The translations under genes were made by a program, and so were the position numbers. From positions 186,001-250,000 of the forward strand of contig CAVWQE010000009.1 of assembly GCA_963757135.1 (NCBI GenBank): a stretch of DNA of 64,000 nt, given 5' to 3'. The notes under the pieces were generated by a model. The model was not told where the DNA came from. It saw nothing but the letters and a program-made list of their open reading frames with translations, and searched no databases. Shown here piece by piece: positions 31,663 to 40,916 of this stretch (the stretch's first letter is position 1; each line of letters begins with the position of its first letter). The DNA is from Gp1-AA145 sp963757135. Its GTDB lineage: Bacteria > Acidobacteriota > Terriglobia > Terriglobales > Acidobacteriaceae.

Positions 31663-31779
31663 GTCGGATGTGGCACTCAGCGCTTAGCCGTCGATGATTT
31701 AGGTTAACCGCTAGATTCAAGAACAGGGCAGGCGATGACAAGCAATGCTTGAGATGCGAAGCGCCGAGTCATCTATCGC

Positions 31780-33768
31780 CTAGCCGCCTTCCAGATTCTT
31801 TGGCTTCGTGAGTGCGTCGAGCTCTTTTTGGTTGATTTTGATTTTGCCGGATTTTTCCATTGACGCGCGCAGATCAGACAGAAATAACCCAAACGCCTCT
31901 GACTGCTTTTGTTGCACGAGACCCTCGCGTATCTGGTCCTTCTTGCTAACGAAGTCCTGATCGGTGGGCGCTTGCCGATCAACTACCGAAAGCACCGCTC
32001 CAGTATTTCCATTATCGATAGGACCACTTATTTCGCCGGGCTTGAGAGTAAAGGCAACGGCTGCCGGTCCATTCATCGATCCAATGTCTGGCACCTGCGC
32101 ATCCGGAAGAACAAAGTCGCTGGTCTTGTACTGAGCGTTCAATTCCTTGGCGGCTTTCTTCAAATCATGCTCGGCTTTTGCACGATCGCTCAACTCTTGT
32201 GTCTTCTGCTGCAAGTCTTGAGCTGCACGCTCGTTCTTGAACTCCGATTCCACGCGGCTGCGAATCTCTTCGAACGTTGGGGTTGCCGGCGGCTTGACCG
32301 CGGTCACCTGATAGATTGCGTACCCCGAATGCAGCGGCACTTCATCGGCAGGCGCGTTCGCCGACTGGCTGAATGCCGCAGTTGTGAACTGCGGGTCATT
32401 ACCGATGCCGGGAAGCGCATCCTTGCTGGTGACAAAATCCGTGCTGATTACTTGCAGACCCTTTGCAGCTGCTGCTTTTTCCAGGCTGCTGCCATTGGCG
32501 CGGGCCTCAGAAAGAGTCTGGTCGGCCTCGCTCTGTGCCGCCTGTGCGGCTTTCTGCTGTTTGATCAGCGGCTCGATCTGCGATTTCACTTCGTCGAGAG
32601 ACTTGACATGGGCATCCTGCTTGTCGTCCACGTGCAAGATCACATAGGCGTAGCCCGCGTCGATAACATCGCTGGTCGCGCCCTTGCCTAATGACGCCAC
32701 CGCCTTCGATACCGACTCAACCGGAAACGCATCAGGCTGGACCCAGCCGAGCGATCCGCCGTTTTTCGCGGTTTCTGTGTCTTCAGAGTTCTTCTTTGCG
32801 AGATCGGCGAAATTTCCGCCCGACTTCAACTGCTTCAAAACCTCATCTGCCTTGGCGTGCGCCTGCTCCACCGCTTTCTGATCAACTTTGCCGTCGGCTG
32901 CAGGCAGCGGCTTCTTGATCAGAATCTGCCTGACGTTTATCTGCTCCGGCACGCGGTATTGGTCGCGGCGCAGATCGTAATAACTTTGCAGGTCCTGCTG
33001 AGTAACCTGAGTTTGGGCCAGGAGCTTTCCAGTATCGAGCACGACATACTTGAGCTGCCGCTTTTCGGGAATCGAGTTTACGTAGGTCTGCTTATTGCGA
33101 TCGTAATAGGCCTTCAGCTCGGAATCGGCTGGCTTGATCGCCTTCAGAATGTCGTCTTTCTTTATGACCGCGTAATCGAACTTGACCTTTGTATTCTGCT
33201 TCTCGAACTGCTTCTTGATTTCGGCGTCGGAAACCGATGCGGTAGAAGCTACGACGGCCCGCAGCTTGTTCGATACGATGTCGTCTTTGACGGCTTGTTC
33301 GAGTTGAGGAATTGTGAAACCCAGGCGCGAGGCAAAGTCTTTATAGCCCTCCTGGCCAATGAAGGTTCCGCCCGGAAACAGAGTCTCTCCCAACTGTCCT
33401 TGATGCAGAAACTGCCGGACATCATCGTCTGAGGCGCGCAGCCCCATCCGGTTGGCCTCAGCCAGCAACACCTTTTCATTGATCAACTGCTGCGTAGCCG
33501 GGTTGGCGAAATATGGCAGCAACATAGAGGCCTGCGCACCCGCCTGCGGATATTGTTGCTCAAGCATGCGTTGCGCCTGGCGTTGGACCTCGACAACCGT
33601 GACGTCTTCGCCGGAGACCGTGGCCACGGTCGGAACCGAGCTGACCCCAAGAGTCTGTCCCGTGAAACTCGGCACCAGGTACCAAGCCATGGATATGCAA
33701 ATGACGACGAGAATTGCGCCCAGGAAATACTTCTTAAACGCGCCAGATTCCTGCAGAAATCGAATCAT
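31780..33768 (-). CDS. PpiD/SurA-like peptidyl-prolyl isomerase foldase
   Basis: The 662-residue protein has an N-terminal membrane anchor (YFLGAILVVICISMAWYLV) and a SurA_N-like helical domain (VATVSGEDVTVVEVQRQAQRML, NEKVLLAEANRMGL). A parvulin domain near 270-370 contains VRQILIKKP, GGNFADLAKKNSEDTETAKNGGSLGWV and YVILHVDDK. A second, more divergent SurA-like repeat lies near the C-terminus. The architecture matches the PpiD folding factor of the inner membrane. No neighbour gives further context. Confidence 0.88.
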   Translation of the reverse strand: MIRFLQESGAFKKYFLGAILVVICISMAWYLVPSFTGQTLGVSSVPTVATVSGEDVTVVEVQRQAQRMLEQQYPQAGAQASMLLPYFANPATQQLINEKVLLAEANRMGLRASDDDVRQFLHQGQLGETLFPGGTFIGQEGYKDFASRLGFTIPQLEQAVKDDIVSNKLRAVVASTASVSDAEIKKQFEKQNTKVKFDYAVIKKDDILKAIKPADSELKAYYDRNKQTYVNSIPEKRQLKYVVLDTGKLLAQTQVTQQDLQSYYDLRRDQYRVPEQINVRQILIKKPLPAADGKVDQKAVEQAHAKADEVLKQLKSGGNFADLAKKNSEDTETAKNGGSLGWVQPDAFPVESVSKAVASLGKGATSDVIDAGYAYVILHVDDKQDAHVKSLDEVKSQIEPLIKQQKAAQAAQSEADQTLSEARANGSSLEKAAAAKGLQVISTDFVTSKDALPGIGNDPQFTTAAFSQSANAPADEVPLHSGYAIYQVTAVKPPATPTFEEIRSRVESEFKNERAAQDLQQKTQELSDRAKAEHDLKKAAKELNAQYKTSDFVLPDAQVPDIGSMNGPAAVAFTLKPGEISGPIDNGNTGAVLSVVDRQAPTDQDFVSKKDQIREGLVQQKQSEAFGLFLSDLRASMEKSGKIKINQKELDALTKPKNLEGG

Positions 33769-33869
33769 GTAGTTGAAAACTCCAGATGTGAGCGGAAAAA
33801 CTAATTATAAAACAGGCGGGAGGACCGTGCGCGTTTAGGCCCGAGACGTTAATTAAATCCACTTAGCCA

Positions 33870-34025
33870 TGTCATCCTGAGGCCGCTGAAAGCGGAAGAG
33901 GGACCTTACGTTGGCCGACAAATAGTACCCGTGTCATCGAGAGGATTGCCACACCCGCTTACGACAAAGCCGATGTGACCGCATCGTAAGGTCCCTCTCT
34001 CGCCTGCGGCGAACTCGGGATGACA
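33870..34025. repeat. MITE/REPIN-like element with 41-base inverted arms
   Basis: Left arm 33870-33910 (TGTCATCCTGAG...AGAGGGACCTTACG) and right arm 33985-34025 (CGTAAGGTCCCTCT...CTCGGGATGACA) are imperfect inverted repeats around a 74-base centre. It ends 11 bases before the FG-GAP gene's stop codon (34036). No coding potential is seen. Confidence 0.75.
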
Positions 34026-34035
34026 CCCTTATGAA

Positions 34036-37000
34036 TCAGTTCGCCGGTTTTGAATACTCGTATGTGTAGCCCCTCGGTTCGTTCCCTGACATAAACCGCG
34101 TGTTGTATTTCAGCATGTAGTCAAGATGTTCGGGGTCGGACGGGAATGACTTGCCGGAGTACGGATACTTTCCCATTTTTTGGAATGGCAGAGGTTCGAC
34201 TGTATTGCCGTCAGCCGCATAAAAATCCATGTCTTTCTCGTAGCCGTTCGCCTGAAAGAAGTAATCGCGTGTCCAGCCTTTTGGAAGCTGCGGCAATTTC
34301 GTGGGATCAAAGTCCAATTGAACTTCTTCGCCCGACCCGAAGATGACCAATTTGTCGTCGAAAGATTGGAGCAATGGCAAGACGTCGCCGTAGCGCGTGT
34401 ACTCTCCGGCTTGGCGAGCGTAAGGCCCGGTGCGGCTAACCTGCTCGTAAACATATTTCACATTCCCCGGCGGCTTGTCTTCGATCTGGCGCGGGTAGCC
34501 GTGGAAGTCGAGCGTAGCGTTGGCGAGTGGGATCTCACGCAGAGCGTAGTTGCGATTCTGAGAGCTGCGGTCGATCAGAATGCTATCCCAGTAAATTTGC
34601 AGGTTGGTGGTAACGCGAATACGCGTTGTTCCGATCGGCAGTTTTCCGCTGAGATCGGCGGTGATGGTTTTGGGCAAGCCGGCGGGAAAACCGATGTCGT
34701 CGGAGATCTTGACCCACTTCCCTACTCGTGTGGGTCGGACATTCTTGTCCGAGTGGTCTTGTGTGGCGCGGACACTCCTGTCCGCGACTTCGGCTTCTAC
34801 ATATGGTGCCGTCGCTTCAACTCCAGCCTGCGACGCCGCATACATCCCGGTCGCGGTGAAGTACTCGATCTCACCATGCATCAGCAGACGCAATGGGCCT
34901 CCGCGATAAGGCTCGCCCAGGTCGAGAATCAGGCTGTGCGGCTTGGTGAAGCCTTTGAATGGAAGCAGGTCGAAGTTGCCAACGTATTTGTGCGCGAGCA
35001 GGTCGGGAAGAAGATTGTTGCCTTTGTCGTCCCAGGCGCCGGCGGGAGGCTTCGCGTTGTGACTCGTCACGACTTTGAATTCCGGGTAAGGCGGATTGCT
35101 TGCAAAATATTCGTTGGGATAGACGTCTTCGTTGGCGGGATGATCCACTGCAAGTAGCTTCGCCGCGTCGAGATAGACAACTTCCTCCATGGGTTCCATG
35201 AGGCGGAAGCTGAGGAAACCGTGTGAAGCAGCAGGGTCCGGGTAGGCCCGGAGCCTGCCCTGAGCGACCGACCGGCGGGAGGGAGTCGAACGGGTGCCCT
35301 CACCCGGGCGGCCAGCTTCGCTGGCGCGGTTTTCTGCGGAGCTTCGCTCCGCTGGGCGGGTGAGGGCACCCGCCCCTACATGTTCCGTTGTCAGTTCCCG
35401 AATCGCATTTCTGTCAATCTTGACCCATTCGGTCGGGCGCGGAATATTCCGTTCGCCCGGCGCGACCCAGTGTCCAATGACTCCGGCGCCTAGAATGTCA
35501 GAAACGAGTTGATATCGTTCTCCGTCCCAGACAAACAACGTCGGACAGGAGCTACCTCGTCGATCGATCTCAGTAAAATCCGCCTGCTTGTTCGCCGGCA
35601 CTTCGATTTCGTCTTGAAGCACGCCTCCGGGCCAGAGCATGCGAACCACGTCAGCTTGCTTGGCTTGGCCCAAGCCGACGGTGAGATATGGCGAGTTCTG
35701 CCCGAGATATCCATTCGAGCCGTAGATTTCGTATTTCTGGCGAATCCCGTCGGAGAAAACTTCGACCTTGGTGCCGATGGCGCTCTTGTTGTCGTTCAGT
35801 CCCTTGAGCGCGAGCCGCAACCAGTTGTTCTTGTTGCCGCCTTCATTCTTGAGCAGGACGGCGGGGCCGTGGTTCTGGGTGATGAGCAGGTCGGTTGCGC
35901 CGTCGTTGTCGTAGTCTCCGGTGATGATGGCGCGGGGGTCTTTGAGCTGAATTTTGTCGAGGCCCACGTCGGTGGTGACGTCTTTCCACCCGTCCGGGCC
36001 GAGATTGCGGAACAGCTTGATTTCGCCTTTGCCTTCTTTCGTCTCTCCGACAGCGACGAGGTCCACCCAGCCGTCGTTGTCGTAGTCGAAGGCAGCGATG
36101 CCGTAGGCGCGGGCCCAGTGGGTTTCAGGGAGCTTCACCTGTTCGAAACTTTTGCCGTGATCGTTATGCCAGAGGCTAAGGCCAGCACTGTTGCCATCGG
36201 GATGAATTCCAGGGGCAGTGTAGTGCGTGAAGGCGAGATCCATCCAGCCGTCATGGTCGAAGTCGATCACGGCGATCCCTGTGCTGCCTCCTGTCACGCC
36301 GAACAGGGGTGGAAAGGGTCGGAACTTTCCCTCCCTGGGATTTTGAAAGATGGTTGGCGCCATGACGGCCTTCGATACACGTGTGCCGCTTCCAGCGACA
36401 ACAACATCCACTGCGCGATCATTGTTGTAGTCCGTTCCGATCGCAGCAACGCTGGACGCGACGCCCGCCAGACCCGCGGACTCCGTTACGTCAGTAAATG
36501 TTCCATTGCCATTGTTGCGCCACAAAATATTTTCACCTTGATCACCAAATGGCCCGGAGCTTTGGCGAGTTATATAGAGATCTAAGTCTCCGTCGTGGTC
36601 ATAGTCGATAAACGTAATTCCCGCGAAAAATCGGATCCCAGCACTTAGAGTTGGATTCTTGATGCCGGCGGCTTCAGACACATCCTTGAAGGTCCCGTTC
36701 TTCTCGTTGTGCAGCACACGAAGTCCCGCATTGGAGGCCAGCGCGAGATCCTCAAAACCGTCGTTGTCGTAGTCTCCTGCGGCGCAGCTTACGGCATGAA
36801 CACTCGGGTCGAGCCCTGATCGTCTTGTTACGTCCTCGAACCTTCCAATTCCTAGATTGTGATAAAGCGTCATGCCGCCGTCTGGTCCCTTGTCAGCGAT
36901 GAAAAGATCCACCTTTCCATCGTTGTCATAGTCAAGGAAACAAGCTCCAGAACCTGCCTCGAAAAACGGCCTCACGTGATAAATAGGCAGCGTGGGTTGA

Positions 37001-37746
37001 GAGACAATCCCCGCTTCCTTCGTTACATCCACAAACGTCACCGGAATCGCCGGGCGCACTTTCACTGCGCTCGCTTGCGATTCCTCGGCCAGCGAGTACT
37101 TGCCCTGCTCGCCGTAGGCCAGGCTCATAGCCGAGCCGAGCTTGTTTTGCGTGATGTACTGGAAGCGCGCCAGGTGCTCGCGGGCGTGCGGGCTGTCGCC
37201 GGACTGCTGGTAGGCGCGCGAGAGTCCGAACTGCGCCGAGGCGTGTAGCGGATTCAGCTTGAGCGCGTGGTCGAAGGCGTCAATCGCCTGAGGAAACTGC
37301 TTGAGCTGCGAATAAACCGTGCCGAGGAAATACCAGGTGTCGGCGTCGCTGTCGTCGAGTTCTATCACCCGCTTGAAGGCTTCAACGGCCGCCTCAGCAT
37401 CGCTGCTGTTTTTGTTCAGCATGCCAAGCGCGTACCAGGCATGAGGATCTTTGGAATCGGCTTTGACGGCTTCGCTAAGAATTGTTCTTGCAGCGTCAAC
37501 TTTCGCCAGGCTCAACAGCGCGATTCCCTGATTTATTTTCGCGACGCGAAGGTTGGGATCGGCTGCGACGGCATCTTGAAAATACTTCAGCCCCTTCTCG
37601 AAGAGCTGCTGGTTCATGTACGCGCAGCCGAGATTGTTCAAGCGTGCAGCGGCAGTGAGATCGGGTTTCTTATCAGGAGACGCGGCAAGCAAAATCACGG
37701 CGGCGGCGAGTACCGCGGCGGAACCCAGCAGTAGTTTTGACTTCAC
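34036..37746 (-). CDS. Large TPR + FG-GAP/VCBS + ASPIC/UnbV (CRTAC1-like) secreted protein
   Basis: The 1236-residue protein has a signal or anchor helix (LLLGSAAVLAAAVILLAA) and five to six TPRs (about 34-215). It then has a beta-propeller of FG-GAP/VCBS units with calcium-loop motifs such as DYDNDGKVDLF, DYDHDGDLDLY, DFDHDGWMDLAF and DYDNDGATDLL (about 235-650). An ASPIC/UnbV domain follows (NWLRLALKGLNDNKSAIGTKVEVFSDG, VRMLWPGGVLQDEIEVP). A beta-rich C-terminal half of about 500 residues comes last. Two stretches in that half, about 790-825 and 985-1005, coincide with palindromic DNA repeats and look inserted. The role is probably extracellular or surface binding; no catalytic site is recognised. 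Confidence 0.85.
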   Translation of the reverse strand: MKSKLLLGSAAVLAAAVILLAASPDKKPDLTAAARLNNLGCAYMNQQLFEKGLKYFQDAVAADPNLRVAKINQGIALLSLAKVDAARTILSEAVKADSKDPHAWYALGMLNKNSSDAEAAVEAFKRVIELDDSDADTWYFLGTVYSQLKQFPQAIDAFDHALKLNPLHASAQFGLSRAYQQSGDSPHAREHLARFQYITQNKLGSAMSLAYGEQGKYSLAEESQASAVKVRPAIPVTFVDVTKEAGIVSQPTLPIYHVRPFFEAGSGACFLDYDNDGKVDLFIADKGPDGGMTLYHNLGIGRFEDVTRRSGLDPSVHAVSCAAGDYDNDGFEDLALASNAGLRVLHNEKNGTFKDVSEAAGIKNPTLSAGIRFFAGITFIDYDHDGDLDLYITRQSSGPFGDQGENILWRNNGNGTFTDVTESAGLAGVASSVAAIGTDYNNDRAVDVVVAGSGTRVSKAVMAPTIFQNPREGKFRPFPPLFGVTGGSTGIAVIDFDHDGWMDLAFTHYTAPGIHPDGNSAGLSLWHNDHGKSFEQVKLPETHWARAYGIAAFDYDNDGWVDLVAVGETKEGKGEIKLFRNLGPDGWKDVTTDVGLDKIQLKDPRAIITGDYDNDGATDLLITQNHGPAVLLKNEGGNKNNWLRLALKGLNDNKSAIGTKVEVFSDGIRQKYEIYGSNGYLGQNSPYLTVGLGQAKQADVVRMLWPGGVLQDEIEVPANKQADFTEIDRRGSSCPTLFVWDGERYQLVSDILGAGVIGHWVAPGERNIPRPTEWVKIDRNAIRELTTEHVGAGALTRPAERSSAENRASEAGRPGEGTRSTPSRRSVAQGRLRAYPDPAASHGFLSFRLMEPMEEVVYLDAAKLLAVDHPANEDVYPNEYFASNPPYPEFKVVTSHNAKPPAGAWDDKGNNLLPDLLAHKYVGNFDLLPFKGFTKPHSLILDLGEPYRGGPLRLLMHGEIEYFTATGMYAASQAGVEATAPYVEAEVADRSVRATQDHSDKNVRPTRVGKWVKISDDIGFPAGLPKTITADLSGKLPIGTTRIRVTTNLQIYWDSILIDRSSQNRNYALREIPLANATLDFHGYPRQIEDKPPGNVKYVYEQVSRTGPYARQAGEYTRYGDVLPLLQSFDDKLVIFGSGEEVQLDFDPTKLPQLPKGWTRDYFFQANGYEKDMDFYAADGNTVEPLPFQKMGKYPYSGKSFPSDPEHLDYMLKYNTRFMSGNEPRGYTYEYSKPAN
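34735..34786. repeat. Two tandem palindromic repeats inside the FG-GAP gene
   Basis: TCGGACA-TTCT-TGTCCGA (34735-34752) and CGCGGACA-CTCC-TGTCCGCG (34767-34786) lie in the same orientation, each preceded by TGTGG. Both are variants of the nadA element (5205-5229). They encode VADRSVRATQDHSDKNVRPT in frame. Confidence 0.75.
35291..35372. repeat. Nested multi-hairpin element inside the FG-GAP gene
   Basis: CGGGTGCCCTCACCCG (35291-35306) is inverted at 35357-35372. Between them are CCAGC-TTC-GCTGG and GCGGAGC-TTC-GCTCCGC. The element and its flanks (to about 35216 and 35390) encode a low-complexity Arg/Ala/Ser/Gly stretch (GAGALTRPAERSSAENRASE) unlike the surrounding fold. Confidence 0.75.
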
Positions 37747-37905
37747 CCTAAAGATTTAACCACAGTTGCGCACGTGTGAACTATCACTAAGCTCGAGGGC
37801 CAATCGATCCTCGATTGTAGTTATCATTCCGCCTGCTCTGCGCGTTTGGCGGCATTGAGTAAACAACCATGGTGGCATGAAAGGAAGCGCTGGCGAGAGT
37901 CCTGG

Positions 37906-39330
37906 TTACAACGCCGGGAACTTGAATACTCCAGCTTCTCGCTCCAGCACACCTGCGACAGACAGAACTAATTCCTCATCCCAGGGCCGGGCAGCCAGTT
38001 GAACACCGATGGGCAGGCCTTCGGAAGAACTCGAAATGGGCACCGACACTGCCGGCATACCCAGCAGATTGAACCATTCGCAATAACTCCACGCGTCGAG
38101 ATACTTCACATTTTTCCCCTCGATCTGCCATTCGCGCTCACCGTGACGAAACGCGGGAATCGAAGCCACCGGGCATAAGATCACCTGGAATTTTTCCATT
38201 TGCTCGAATATCTTCATGCGCACCAGATCGCGCTGAATCCAGGCGTCGAGCAAGCTTTGCGCAGTGTGCGGGGGTTCTGCCGCAACCCAGCTATTGAATT
38301 CCTTGAGGATCGGGCTAAGTTCGGATTCGCGACCGCGAGTCATGGGACCGAGAAGCATCCCGCCGGCAGTGCCGAACAATTTCCACCATAGTTCGCGAGC
38401 TTCTTCCAGACCCTCAGGGCGAAAGGCCTCCACTTCAAATCCGGCACGACGCAAAGAATCGGCGGCTTTGCGTACTGCGCTGCGGCTTTCAGCAGTGACG
38501 AGAGTTCGTCCATCGTCTTCGAAGTAACCGATTTTGATTCGACCTACTGCATCAGGGGACAAATCCGGCCACCGCACAGGAACCGGAACAGCAGACGGGT
38601 CGCCGATATCCGGGCCTTGCATTACCTCAAAGAGAATTTTAAGGTCTTCCACGCTTCTCGCCATGGGGCCAACAACACCGAGCAGAGCGAACGGTCCAAC
38701 AGACTGAGGATAGTGTCCAGTTGCAGGAATCCTGCCGGGTGTCGGCTTCAGTCCGCAAATTCCGCAGAAATGCGCGGGCACGCGGATCGAACCGCCGCCA
38801 TCGCTGCCCACGCCGCCAGCCGAACATCCGGAAGCGATAGCCGCCGCTTCACCACCACTGGATCCGCCGGCGGTTCGGGAGAGATCCCACGGATTGTTCG
38901 TACGCCCATAAAGAAGATTGTCCGTCTCCCATGCCATCAGCAGTTCGGGCGCGTTGGTCACGCCGAGTACGATGGCTCCGGCCTTTCGTAGCCTGGTCAC
39001 GAGCGGAGCATCGTCTGTTGCAATGTAGCCCTGGCGCAGCTTAGTGCCAGTCTCGCATCGCATCCCGGCCACGTCGATCGAACTTTTTATGCTGATAGGT
39101 ACGCCGTGGAGTGGCCCCAATTCCTGCTTGTTTCCGATCGCGGCCTCGGCTGCCCGCGCTTGAGCGAGGGCACGCTCAGCATCCACTTGGACGAACGCAT
39201 TGATTTTGGGGTGAAGGACGTTGATGCGCTCAAGGTGCGCTTCGATCAACTCGACCGGAGAGAGCTGCTTCTTGCGGATGAGCTCTGCCATGCGTACAGC
39301 AGGCAGAAACATTAAATCGGAAGAGGGCAC
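37906..39330 (-). CDS. Amidase (amidase signature family)
   Basis: The 474-residue protein has the Ser-cisSer-Lys triad region: VPISIKSSIDVAG (Lys) and TAGGSSGGEAAAIASGCSAGGVGSDGGGSIRVPAHFCG (cis-Ser and nucleophile Ser, cut into pieces). It has GLKPTPGRIP and a C-terminal LGMPAVSVPI block. It is cytoplasmic. GatA also belongs to this family, but the absence of gatB/gatC nearby and the sequence around the substrate pocket favour a general amidase. The start is GTG 39330, with ATG 39312 an alternative; neither has a clear ribosome-binding site. The 159 bases downstream, to the FG-GAP gene, contain nothing recognisable. Confidence 0.9.
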   Translation of the reverse strand: MPSSDLMFLPAVRMAELIRKKQLSPVELIEAHLERINVLHPKINAFVQVDAERALAQARAAEAAIGNKQELGPLHGVPISIKSSIDVAGMRCETGTKLRQGYIATDDAPLVTRLRKAGAIVLGVTNAPELLMAWETDNLLYGRTNNPWDLSRTAGGSSGGEAAAIASGCSAGGVGSDGGGSIRVPAHFCGICGLKPTPGRIPATGHYPQSVGPFALLGVVGPMARSVEDLKILFEVMQGPDIGDPSAVPVPVRWPDLSPDAVGRIKIGYFEDDGRTLVTAESRSAVRKAADSLRRAGFEVEAFRPEGLEEARELWWKLFGTAGGMLLGPMTRGRESELSPILKEFNSWVAAEPPHTAQSLLDAWIQRDLVRMKIFEQMEKFQVILCPVASIPAFRHGEREWQIEGKNVKYLDAWSYCEWFNLLGMPAVSVPISSSSEGLPIGVQLAARPWDEELVLSVAGVLEREAGVFKFPAL

Positions 39331-39382
39331 GAAAAAGCGAGTTTAGCAGAAACAACCTGCGTTTAAAGCGTGTGCGATGGCG

Positions 39383-40120
39383 TCAGTGCGCCGCAGCCAT
39401 GTCCCGCCGACCAGCCCTCATATCGAATATCGCGCGGGCCACATGCGACTTTTTACCGTCTCGCTTTCTGAGCCATGCCTGCAGATCGCGGCGGCAGGCG
39501 GCGGGAATATTGGTGAAGAACAATCCCGCGCGTCCCGCTTTGTCGGTCCAGACGAAGTCTCCGGTCGCGTGTACAACATGGGTCGTTTCTGGCAGAACGA
39601 AACGCAACGACAACCCTCGCATTGGCGCCAGCGGTTCGGCGGCTTGAATCGAGAGCCCACATTCGGTGAGATCTTGCACCAGCGCCGGAATAGTTGCGCC
39701 CGGAAGTTCCAGGTACGCGATAGTCTCGCCCCGCTGACGGGATGTGTCACGACGGTCTTGTTGCATGAAAGCCTGCGCTGCACGGAAAGAATGCAGCACC
39801 TGCAGAAAATCAAGCGGTTTGTAGAGAGCAAAATTGCCGCCCGCCTCAAACAAGTCAGCAATCGGCGTTGCCGCTCCGATCATGCCGAACATTACAGGCC
39901 GATGCTTGACATTGAGTGCGCGCGCCATCTTCGCAACCTGCGCCGCATGGGGAGAGTCGAAATCAAGAACCAGCGCAGAGTGCCGGCCTTGCGCCAGGAT
40001 TTCCATCGTCTCCGAAGCGGAAAATGAAGCGCGATACTCAATTCCCAATTCCGCGAACGCGGTCACCAGGGCCTTGATGGCTCCGGTATTGCGGGACATC
40101 ACCAACGCATTGAGTTTCAT
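39383..40120 (-). CDS. Receiver-like domain fused to a PilZ domain
   Basis: Residues 1-118 resemble a response-regulator receiver (MKLNALVMSRNTGAIKALV, SALVLDFDSPHAA, FALYKPLDFLQVL), but the N-terminal acidic pair is missing. Phosphorylation is therefore doubtful. Residues 120-225 form a PilZ domain with QDRRDTSRQRGE (RxxxR-like) and DLTECGLSI in place of the usual D/NxSxxG. It may bind cyclic di-GMP, with Thr replacing Ser. The C-terminus is basic. It may control motility, exopolysaccharide or transcription; there are no such genes next to it. Confidence 0.75.
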   Translation of the reverse strand: MKLNALVMSRNTGAIKALVTAFAELGIEYRASFSASETMEILAQGRHSALVLDFDSPHAAQVAKMARALNVKHRPVMFGMIGAATPIADLFEAGGNFALYKPLDFLQVLHSFRAAQAFMQQDRRDTSRQRGETIAYLELPGATIPALVQDLTECGLSIQAAEPLAPMRGLSLRFVLPETTHVVHATGDFVWTDKAGRAGLFFTNIPAACRRDLQAWLRKRDGKKSHVARAIFDMRAGRRDMAAAH

Positions 40121-40195
40121 TCGGGCAGCTTAGTCTGGCAGCAGAAAGGCGTAAAGGTCACAGCTGTAATCCCGGTGCGGTTACTACTGAGTGGC

Positions 40196-40221
40196 AGAAA
40201 AAGGCCGCAAATAGAGGCCTT
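40196..40221 (-). terminator. Rho-independent terminator of the PfpI-like gene
   Basis: On the minus strand, AAGGCC-TCTATTTGC-GGCCTT is followed by TTTCTG, 30 bases past the stop at 40251. Confidence 0.75.
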
Positions 40222-40250
40222 CCCGATGTCGAAGAATCTACTAAATACAC

Positions 40251-40832
40251 CTATGCAGCCGACCGCAGTCTCTCGGCTGCACTCCTCTTTTCGGCAAACA
40301 GATCGATCATGGCCCGATTGAATGCCGGGATATCCGATGGCTGCCGGCTGCTCAACCAATTGCGGTCACGCACAACTTGCTCGTCCTCCCAGTTGCCTCC
40401 GGCATTTCGAACATCATCCTGAATGGTGTGATAGCTGGTTAATGTTCTTCCTTTCAGCAGTCCTGCCGAAACCAGCAACCATGGGGCGTGACAAATCACG
40501 GCAATCGGTTTACCGGCCCGGTCCATCTCTCGCACAAACTCCTGTGCTTGCGGTTGCACCCGCAAGGTGTCGGAATTCAAGGCTCCGCCGGGAAGTAGGA
40601 CTCCGTCGAACTGCTTTGGATCAGCATCTCCGAGCAATGTGTCCACCTTGAACTTATCTTTCTTGTCGAAATGCTGGAACGATTGAATCTTCCCCTGTTT
40701 GGGGGCGATGAGGGTCACTTGAGCTCCAGCATTTTTAAGTGCCTCACGCGGCTCTCTCAATTCGGCATCTTCGACGCCGTCCGTTGCAAGTACGGCGACA
40801 CGATATCCGGTCAGGGAATAGCTGTTCGTCAT
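40251..40832 (-). CDS. DJ-1/PfpI-family protein (class I glutamine amidotransferase-like)
   Basis: ATG 40832 is chosen over an upstream in-frame start because AGGAGGAGATA precedes it. The 193-residue protein has the PfpI layout: YRVAVLATDGVEDAEL, DFDGVLLPGG-like QFDGVLLPGGALNSD, and the nucleophile elbow PIAVICHAPWLLVSAGLLKGR (Cys in AICHA-type motif). The last part has TSYHTIQDDVRNAGG and WLSSRQPSDIPAFNRAMI. Relatives are stress-related deglycases or proteases (YhbO/PfpI). It appears to be a single gene. Confidence 0.9.
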   Translation of the reverse strand: MTNSYSLTGYRVAVLATDGVEDAELREPREALKNAGAQVTLIAPKQGKIQSFQHFDKKDKFKVDTLLGDADPKQFDGVLLPGGALNSDTLRVQPQAQEFVREMDRAGKPIAVICHAPWLLVSAGLLKGRTLTSYHTIQDDVRNAGGNWEDEQVVRDRNWLSSRQPSDIPAFNRAMIDLFAEKRSAAERLRSAA

Positions 40833-40916
40833 TATCTCCTCCTGATGAACAGTCTCAGACAAAACCTATGCAGGCTCGATCGGGGCAAACCCGTATTTAG
40901 GCCTTAAGGCAAATGC

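Noticed and set aside
35509..36585. 358-codon and neighbouring plus-strand frames opposite the FG-GAP gene
   Set aside because: They are Val/Asp/Glu-rich mirrors of the DxDxDG repeats and have no start signal.
37906..39330. Glutamyl-tRNA amidotransferase subunit A (gatA)
   Set aside because: The catalytic signature is shared, but no gatB/gatC is nearby and the C-terminal half reads like a general amidase.
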